Below the pieces are notes generated by a model. The model did no database searches. It had not been told where the DNA came from and saw nothing but the letters and a program-made list of their open reading frames with translations. 64,000 nt of DNA from Trematomus loennbergii (taxonomy: Eukaryota; Chordata; Actinopteri; Perciformes; Nototheniidae), in contig JAAOOA010000002.1 of the NCBI GenBank assembly GCA_012861695.1, positions 16,902,303-16,966,302 of the forward strand, in the 5' to 3' direction. Below, one piece after another: positions 41,096 to 64,000 of the stretch; position 1 is the first letter of the stretch, and each line of letters opens with the position of its first letter. The position numbers and the translations under genes were made by a program.

Positions 41096-44000
41096 AGCAC
41101 TCCACTGAAAATCTATCTTTTGAGTATCAAACTGAACTACAGGCCTGAAAGGTACGAAAACGTGTCAAAATGAATACCAGCATTGTTACAAACTTTTCAC
41201 AACACATCACCGCTTTCTATCTACATCATTGGCATGTTTCAAACTCCCAGGATCTTCAAAACCAAGCTAAATACTCAGTGTCCCAGTACCACATCTTCAT
41301 TGCTTCTGCTGGAAGTAGTGTTTTTATTGATTTATCTGCAAAGTTTGGAGTTTACATCTTTTTGATGAAAAGGATCAGTGGTAGAGAAATTCATTTTCCT
41401 GCAGGATACGTTTAAAAAGTTTCGCTGTATGGACGCGTGGCCTCTAAAAGTTTGTTGTTTGTTTCTTCATGGAGGATGGCAGCTGGAGAAGTTACAATCG
41501 ATCCTAGTGACCCAGAGTTAGGCCAAAAAGACATCTATTGAAAATTCCCTAACCATTCCTCTTGCTTAATCTGCTGTTGATCCTCACGCTGAATATTTTC
41601 CAAAAAATGTTGCCAACAAATTGTTAATTAGATTGCTTGAATTGGAAACCACAGAAGTGCTGTATTTAGTAGTGTACACTTTGAGTGCCATCCTTCATGA
41701 AGCAGAACATGTTTTAAAGCCTTCTTTCAAACCTGCATAGGGTTATTGTTGATACATACTACAAAACACTTTTTCATTCAAGAACACCTTTTAACATTCA
41801 GCTATCATGCTGCAGATATTATGGGTGGCTTTCCATTTCCTGAAAGTGACATTTTTTTAGTGGACAAAGATCTTCTGCTACTCAAACTCAATTTACCAAG
41901 ATAATCTTATACTCAAATAAAGTTAGATCCGACATATGAGATTTGTTTAACCAGCAGGTGGAAGTTTCTTTGAATACAACCAAATAAAAAATGCAACAAC
42001 AGGGTTTGTGAATTCCCCCATTATTTAATCAGCCAGAGGCTCCCTCATGCTAATCACTTTTGGACAGCTCAACACCCTCTATTATGGGGGGGGGGACTGT
42101 GGGGACTGGGGGGTGCAGGACCAGCCTGGTGTCCTGGCTCCATGCTTGTTGGGTCCTAACTGGACTCTCGGGGTGTGGAGCTGCTCTGCAGGGCTACAGG
42201 AGATCATTTTTCTCAGTTAAGGGATTAGTGGTTGCTCTTCGTGGCGATCATTAGAGGGACCTGAAAATTAGGCTGATCCTTCGTACCCAGCTGTGCTGTC
42301 GCTGGGGGTTGGAGTCGAGGATCAGAGGGAGGCGCCTCCCCCTCCCAACCCCCTCCCACTGAGTGTGGGCCAGCAGAAATGTTGGGCAGTGTCTCAAGTG
42401 TTTTGTGGAAAACAATTCAACACTCATCTGTTCTACAAAGAAGTGCGATGTAGAATAACATTTTGTGTTCCCCTAGATTAGAACAACCTGTTACATTATA
42501 TTCCTTTTTAATTTTTCTCAGGAGGAATCCAGTTTTAACACTTCTTGCACAATAGCTCTCTTTTCTGTAATGATGCATAGTTTATGCATGTATGCTAATG
42601 GGGGCGTTGAGGTGAAAACATTCTCCAGCCAAAATGTTATTAACAACTTTGAGACACTTTTTTTTCATCAGCATTTTTCAAGGTTTCACACAGATGCGCT
42701 TTGAAAAGGACCACATTTCTGATTGGGCAAGATCACACTCCATGGCAGCTGGTTCATTTGCTTCTCAAGATGACAGATGGCAAAACACAAACACAAAAAG
42801 AGGGAGCCATGATCAAGTAATGAGAATGCCTGCCACAATAAGGAAGCTACGACACATACTTTTCACTTTCCCTGGTAAACTTTTGCTCAATGAATGCAGA
42901 AGGTTAAAAAAAGACATAAAATATGTACACTTCATTACATTCAACAATACTATACTATCTGTTTGTACGCTAATGAGCTCAAGGCCATTTTAAAATGGTT
43001 AATGCCAGTTTTATCGTGTAGCAGAATTACACAAAATCAAATTTCATCTACTGTTTGCGATAATTATGCTGTTAACAACTGTGACAAGCGAGAGCGACAA
43101 CTTGACTTTGTGATATTTGCTAACAAAAGTGAGTTCACGACCAGATTTTTTTTTTTTTTTCTGCGAAAGAGAACCGGGGCCCTGGCCAGTGTTTTGCCCC
43201 GCAGATGGGCAGCAGTGTTTGTGAACACCAGTGTGGCAGTTGGCAGGGATTGAGGAGGGGGGATGGGAAGATTGCAATGGCACATGCTCCAATTCAAATT
43301 ATCCCTGGACCCATGCAGCAGTGGAGGACCTGCTGGGGCCCAGGGTGGCATTCATTAAAACCAGACACAGGCAGGTTCGGTCAGCGCCGCCATCATGACA
43401 CCAGCCCTAAACGCAAATTGGAAACCCCTTTCATTCACATTTCACCTGGTTTAACACCATTTTACAGCTGTGCATCTATGGAAAACATGTTATTGGTATA
43501 TGTTAACCTGAATTGAGTGGTTAATTAGATTTTAATGAATGTCAAGACTGAACAGCACTCATGTAAACAGTGTTATAGGGAAAAATATATCAATGTCTTC
43601 AAGGTATAGGAAGAGCAATGGATGAAGAAGCAAAATTACGAGACTTAAATGGATGCAAATTTCACATCAAATGTGTCATTTTTAACAAGGGGTTAAATGT
43701 TTTCTTTTGAAAGCTGCCTGAACAGTACAGTATGTGTTTATCCTCTGATGGGGAGGTACCAATTATCTCTCTAATTACATCTGTATTACTGCATGACAAA
43801 TGTGCTTTCTGGCATTTCTAATGCTACCAACGAGTTATTAAATGAGTGAGGGTAGTGCAAATCTAAAGGCTGAACATGTAATGATCTACATTATTGCTAA
43901 CAACTATTGCTCTTCCTTGGGCATTGGGGAAGTTAATTGGCAGATTATGTGGTATGTGCATGATAGCCTTCACTGCCCTGGGTCCTATTGGCGGTGCAAA

Positions 44001-44229
44001 ACAGTTAACATTAAAATAAAATATGTGTTTATGTTATAGTCACATTTGATCTTCTATCAACTGCACATCAGTTGAAGTTTAAAATGCCCATAGGGAATAC
44101 ATGTTAATAAGGGTGTTATGACATAAAAGTGTTATGTAGCCTGCTGAGACTAATCCAGCAGAAATATGAAGTGTAAAAATGTTCCTCCTGGCTCATCACT
44201 GGACATGTTGATGGAGGGGGGGAGTGAAA
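41096..44229. other. adk-kat6b intergenic region
   Basis: About 3.1 kb between the adk poly(A) signal and the CpG-enriched zone upstream of kat6b. Contains G- and C-rich tracts at about 42085-42110 and 42330-42360, and a T-run at about 43146-43160. Short open frames (for example 42634-42993 and 43064-43351) show no recognisable similarity. Nothing gene-like was identified. Confidence 0.6.
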
Positions 44230-46060
44230 TTGACAATATCATTGTAGGAGCGCACTAAAGGGGCGACGGTCCGCTCCACTACACTGAAGTAGGGATGTCT
44301 ACAGTGGAAGAAGAAGGGGGAGGGTACCACTTTGTCACAGGCTGCTATGTAGATTAACCTTTCAATTAGTTGTTATCAGGTCCTCTCCATGTCTCGGCGC
44401 AAGCTTTCCAGCCTTCGTTTCAAGAGATCAAATCCCACCAAATCGCTCGGATATGTCGCTGCACATGTATCCTTCGACGATTATGAAGAGGAGTATCCGA
44501 GGGGGGGAAAAACTTGAAGAGGTAAACTACCAGCAAATATTTACGGTAGACTGTGCCCTCGTTCTTTTTTTTCTTCTTTCATACTAGTTATATGTTCATC
44601 CTTGCATGTAACTTAAGTGTCAATTTGTTGTGCCTTGTCGCCCACGGTGGAGGCAGATTAGATCGGTTTGCGTAACATCTTCAAAACGGTGTGAAAAATC
44701 CAAGGAGGCTGTGTATCATTTCCTAATAAAATATGGAAAACGAGAGCGGAGCTGAAGCTGAGAAATGGGAGCTAAAGAAACTAGCGATACATAATTGAGA
44801 AGCAGTGATGAAGGAGCTACTCTCCCGGCAGTCGTGTTAACTTGTATTCCCCCTGAACATCTTGTTTCCCTCCAGGGCTCACTATTTTCCCTCATTGGAG
44901 ATATTTGATAGTTAATGGTGATAAAGAGGTCATGCCATCATTGCACAGCGCAACACACAGGACGTTTATTATTTCGCTGGCAGACCTGGAGGGAGCTACT
45001 TTTTAGCTTAACGGAAGGTTTATTTATCGCCGCCTATTTAACGTCACACAGTTTAAATGTTAAATATCTGGAGAATGACGGCTCCTCTCGGGGAAATAAT
45101 GAAAAGGGAGGAAGATAAAGAGGGGGGAAAGGCAATAGCTTAGACACATTAGTCTGCAGGAGTCTTGCAAATGCTATCCGGAATTGATTTATTTAAAATA
45201 AAATGTGTTCCACTTTAAATCAACCATAGAGACTTTGCGGGTTTTATGCAAACACATGATAGATTTAACAAACAGCCAATTAAAGTCTAAAATGTTCCAA
45301 ATCACTTTCAAGTACGTGTAACCAACTGTTTCAAGGAGGAATCTAAGTAAAGGTGGGCTGGCGTTAAACGCTTTGCAAATGAGGTTTAATATTTAACTAA
45401 TTTAATCGTTAATCGCCAGTTTACGCTTGTTAAGAGTTTATTTATGACTTAATAATGTCCTTTCGCCGCTGTTAGAGCTGTAAGTTGAGATATTATGAGT
45501 GTTGGAGGTAAATGATATCAATTCATCACTGTAGGCACCTTAAGAGGCGGGTCAATTGAGTGAAGTGACAGATCATACAGCCAGTGCGGTGCCTCTCTGA
45601 GTGAGCTCATACATAAAGATTGACATGTGCTTTATCAAACCAGAAATCGGATCTTGTCTTTACAGCCAATATTGAAGTTGCTAGGGAGGGCACATTAGTG
45701 TAGGTAAGGTTTAATGAGACTCCATTGGATTGTAATCAGCGTCATGTCGGATTCATGTAAACTACAACATTGTAACAAAATGGCGACTGTTTAGGTGACA
45801 TCAGTAATGCTGGCAACATTGTCATTTATCAGCTCAACTCAGCGGAACACAACTCTAGGTTTGTTACATAGTTATTACGGGTTTCTTCTTTCGGTAAACG
45901 GCTCGGTGGTTATTTGCAGACGTGCATCAAATGTCTTACGGCAGCTGTCAGGAAGTGAGCATTGATTATACATCTGTCATTAGAGCTCGCGCTGATCGGT
46001 TTCTCGTCGCGGACGTCGAGCTGTCAAAAGTCGCGTGCGTACAAGTAATGGTTAAACTTA
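44230..46060 (+). promoter_or_regulatory. kat6b: CpG-enriched probable kat6b promoter / 5' exon region
   Basis: CpG dinucleotides, rare in the surrounding AT-rich sequence, are frequent at about 44255-44300 and 44390-44505 and densest at about 45985-46040 (roughly a dozen CpGs in 70 bp). A sequence ATGGCGAC at 45780-45787, in the context aaaATGGCGac, resembles a YY1 site. The zone lies upstream of the coding kat6b exon, as expected for the CpG-island promoter and 5' non-coding exons of KAT6 genes. Transcription starts and 5' exon ends are not determinable from sequence alone; candidate donors are gtaaac at 44523 and gtaatg at about 46045. Confidence 0.5.
44389..44517 (+). CDS. uncharacterised 42-codon ORF in CpG-rich region (possible uORF or 5' exon)
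   Basis: Reads MSRRKLSSLRFKRSNPTKSL at its start and is basic at the N-terminus; further on comes the acidic VSFDDYEEEYP, and the frame ends in TGA at 44515. I do not recognise the protein. A splice-acceptor-like ttatcag lies just upstream and a donor-like gtaaac follows the last bases (GAAGAG) at 44523. The frame ends in a run of seven Gs; with one G fewer it would stay open to that donor. It could be a uORF in a kat6b 5' exon, the first exon of a separate transcript, or chance. Codon content looks coding-like but support is weak. Confidence 0.25.
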   Translation: MSRRKLSSLRFKRSNPTKSLGYVAAHVSFDDYEEEYPRGGKT

Positions 46061-46585
46061 ATATATGGTTTTATTTTTAGTGTTTATGTTGTGTGTTATT
46101 AGACTGAGAAATGTTACGGTGACATTTTGGGAAATGACGTGCTGCAGGAATAAATGTGAACTTGTTTTATTTTTTTGTCGAGAGGGATTCTTGAAACGAA
46201 AATGTTTATATTACGAGGAGACTGTTTATACTTTTCCAGAAGTCGGTAGAAGTTTATAGCTACTTGTCACGGTGGTAAAACTTACTATTTTTATAAAAAT
46301 AGCCTCTTTTGAAATGGACATCTGGCTTGGTGTGTGGATTATAGTGCCAGACTATGGATTAAGTCACAGGAATGTCTTCAGCAACCATGACAGCTCGTAC
46401 ATCTGTTTCTTTTATTTTGACACATTTGAAACTTCCTGCATTCCTATGGTTTACCCTTTATACTCAATATGCTAAAAACGAGTTAATACATTGTGAATAA
46501 CAACAAATAACCTGCCATTATAGGAGATGTTGTAGACCGATTTACACATGTATTTGACCATTTGTTTTTCTCTTTTTCCTTCTAG
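46061..46585 (+). other. kat6b: kat6b 5' intron
   Basis: AT-rich sequence between the CpG-rich zone and the first coding exon, ending in the pyrimidine-rich acceptor ctctttttccttctag. Its 5' boundary is uncertain because the upstream exon was not located exactly. No other feature seen. Confidence 0.5.
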
Positions 46586-46823
46586 ATTTGATCTGGGATT
46601 AAAGAAATAAAGCTCCAGGTCAGCTGCTGACTACCACTGTGGAATTTACTCGTGCCAACTTTTCCTCAAGACCTCTGTCAGATACCCAGGATTGAGAAGA
46701 CATGTGGATCCTGGCGTGGAACTTAACCTTTTAACCTTTTTAAGAATGTGGATGTACCCAGTGTTCAGCAGCAGAAAGGGGGAATCTTTATGGATCTCGT
46801 TTTGTGCGTCTAATTGTTCAACC
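46586..46823 (+). other. kat6b: kat6b 5' UTR portion of first coding exon
   Basis: The acceptor ttccttctag ends at 46585 and the conserved ATG is at 46824, so this exon carries about 238 nt of 5' UTR. The start codon has context aaccATGg, close to the vertebrate optimum. The reading frame is open upstream, with in-frame ATGs at 46746 and 46752, which would add about 26 residues not found in known KAT6 proteins. Confidence 0.75.
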
Positions 46824-62678
<15,855 letters not shown>

Positions 62679-64000
62679 GTGACTTTTATTGTTTGTTGAT
62701 GTGAATCGCGCCTCTTGAAATTCCGATTTTTTTTTTCCCTAGAGCATGGGTGTCCAAACTACGTTCTGGGGGCCAAATGGGGCCCGTGAGCTATTTTGAA
62801 TCGGCCCTCTGCTAATTAAAAAAGTATAATGAAATATGGCCCATAAATGAAACTTGTACTTGTCTTATATTGTACTTCTTTAATATATATGACACAGTAT
62901 TCATGTCCATTTTCCAAATAAATTCAGTCAACTAAAGTAGAAAACATTTTCTAAAAATCTAAGTTGATAAGAAAAAAGCCCAATAACTTATTTACATAAC
63001 ACGCCTGAAATATACCCTTAATATATCCTCTTATTATAACAAAATATTGCCAACAAAATAATTAAACCCCATGGAGAGCTGTGATGAAGGCTTTTTTTTT
63101 CAAGCATAATTGACCTACATTTGATTGATTTTGCTAACTTATAACTGAACTTATGAGGCCATATACCTCTAGGGAGTGGCCCAGCCCTTCGTATGTTTTT
63201 CCGTATGTGGCCCTCGGAGACAAAAGTTTGGACACCCGTGCCCCAGAGGGATTATCTCATTGATTGTCTGGAGTTTTATTCTAGGACAAAGTGGAGTTGA
63301 ATGTATATCATTAGATATTTTCCTTCATTAGAAACCATGTTGTGTACTCTGGTGAGAAGGAAAGGTTTTATAAATATTCATGAATTCAGTGGAGGGTTCA
63401 GTGGCTTCCTCCTGTCATCTGCAGCCTCCCTGTGTGCCTGCATCTGTAGATAATAGATTGTGTTTTCACTGCCGGTGTCGAGACTGCAGGCTAAACCTTG
63501 TACTATTGTCAATGGTCATGGTTAATTTACTGCCCTCCTCTGTGCTTCTCACATCTGTTCTGTCTATATGGCACTGCCCTCTTGTGCTGGAGATAATATT
63601 ACAGCGGGCCTCATGATGCAAGGGAGACCTTTTTCAACAAAACAGTATGGAAACCAGAAGAGAACGACACAAGCTGTTGGAGTTCATTAAGTGCATTAGT
63701 TACAGTATTGATTTCACATTCTTCTCTCGGAGAGGAAAGCGGTCGAGTCGTAGGCTGGGAAACAACTGGAGAATGTAAAATATAGACTGTGGCTTCTGCT
63801 TACTCTGAACCTCTCAGCTGTGGTTTTCCACACCAGGCTGCTTTGCTTAAACCTTTAGTCTCACAGTGTGGTTTCAACATTTTTACATTTGGCACAACAG
63901 TCTGAATGAATGTTCTGCTACACACTCAGAGAGGTCATAGACCTAGTGCCCTTGTGTTCAGTCTTTACAAAAGTCCTCTACTCTGATGGAGCTTTTATTC
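62679..64000 (+). other. kat6b: kat6b intron running off the right edge
   Basis: Begins gtgact. Carries the hAT-like element at 62745-63240. From 63249 to the end I see no exon; the short open frame at 63380-63616 has no recognisable similarity. Confidence 0.7.
62745..63240. mobile_element. 496-bp degenerate hAT-like element
   Basis: Begins CATGGGTGTCCAAAC and ends GTTTGGACACCCGTG, inverted repeats of 15 bp with one mismatch. Flanks CCCTAGAG (62737-62744) and CCCCAGAG (63241-63248) match at 7 of 8 positions and look like a decayed 8-bp target duplication. The GTGTCCAAACT terminus with nearby GGGCC segments is a pattern common in vertebrate non-autonomous hAT elements. The AT-rich interior has no open frame. 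Confidence 0.75.

Noticed and set aside
42634..43253. Overlapping open frames in the intergenic region
   Set aside because: Low-complexity segments including a long T-run, no conserved motif, no plausible splice structure.

Overview
This is a vertebrate, almost certainly teleost (percomorph-like), chromosome window with two protein-coding genes, both on the + strand and in the conserved order adenosine kinase (adk) then the MYST-family histone acetyltransferase kat6b. The evidence for a vertebrate is split short exons with GT-AG introns up to about 14.6 kb and vertebrate-type proteins. The evidence for a fish is a set of interspersed repeats I associate with percomorph genomes. There are no operons, CRISPR arrays, rRNA or tRNA genes that I can see.

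Layout. 1-14163: an adk intron already in progress at the left edge. 14164-40890: the last five coding exons of adk (171, 36, about 114-118, 87 and 125 nt), covering the C-terminal half of the ribokinase fold, including the DTNGAGDAF catalytic signature and the stop at 40888-40890; poly(A) signal at 41073. About 41100-44230: intergenic. About 44230-46060: CpG-enriched stretch, likely the kat6b promoter and 5' non-coding exon zone, with an unexplained 42-codon ORF followed directly by a splice-donor-like site. 46586-62678: kat6b from its start codon through 14 coding exons. These encode the N-terminal winged-helix domains, the double PHD finger, a long Ser/Thr/Pro and basic exon, the C2HC finger and MYST acetyltransferase domain, and the start of the acidic region. 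The remaining C-terminal exons lie beyond 64000. The two genes are neighbours but functionally unrelated: Adk phosphorylates adenosine to AMP in cytosol and nucleus, while Kat6b acetylates histone H3 in the nucleus as part of the BRPF-ING5-MEAF6 complex.

Most notable observations. (1) Six single-base indels break otherwise well conserved reading frames: one in adk exon 32541, four in kat6b exon 61351-61584 and one in kat6b exon 61832-61990. Each adds or removes one base at what would be a two-base homopolymer. Read literally with canonical splicing, kat6b would end at a TGA at 61840 and the catalytic glutamate segment would be read out of frame. Consensus sequencing error is the likeliest cause, but the clustering in two adjacent exons deserves a check against reads. 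(2) A clean 290-bp hAT-type MITE at 33492-33781 has perfect 14-bp terminal inverted repeats and an exact 8-bp target duplication; a second, older hAT-like element lies at 62745-63240. (3) There is a candidate uORF or cryptic first exon at 44389-44517, and in-frame upstream ATGs before the conserved kat6b start. I found no evidence of an undescribed enzymatic or defence system; the rest is ordinary intron sequence and decayed repeats. Repeat recognition is from memory of sequence patterns and was not checked against a database.
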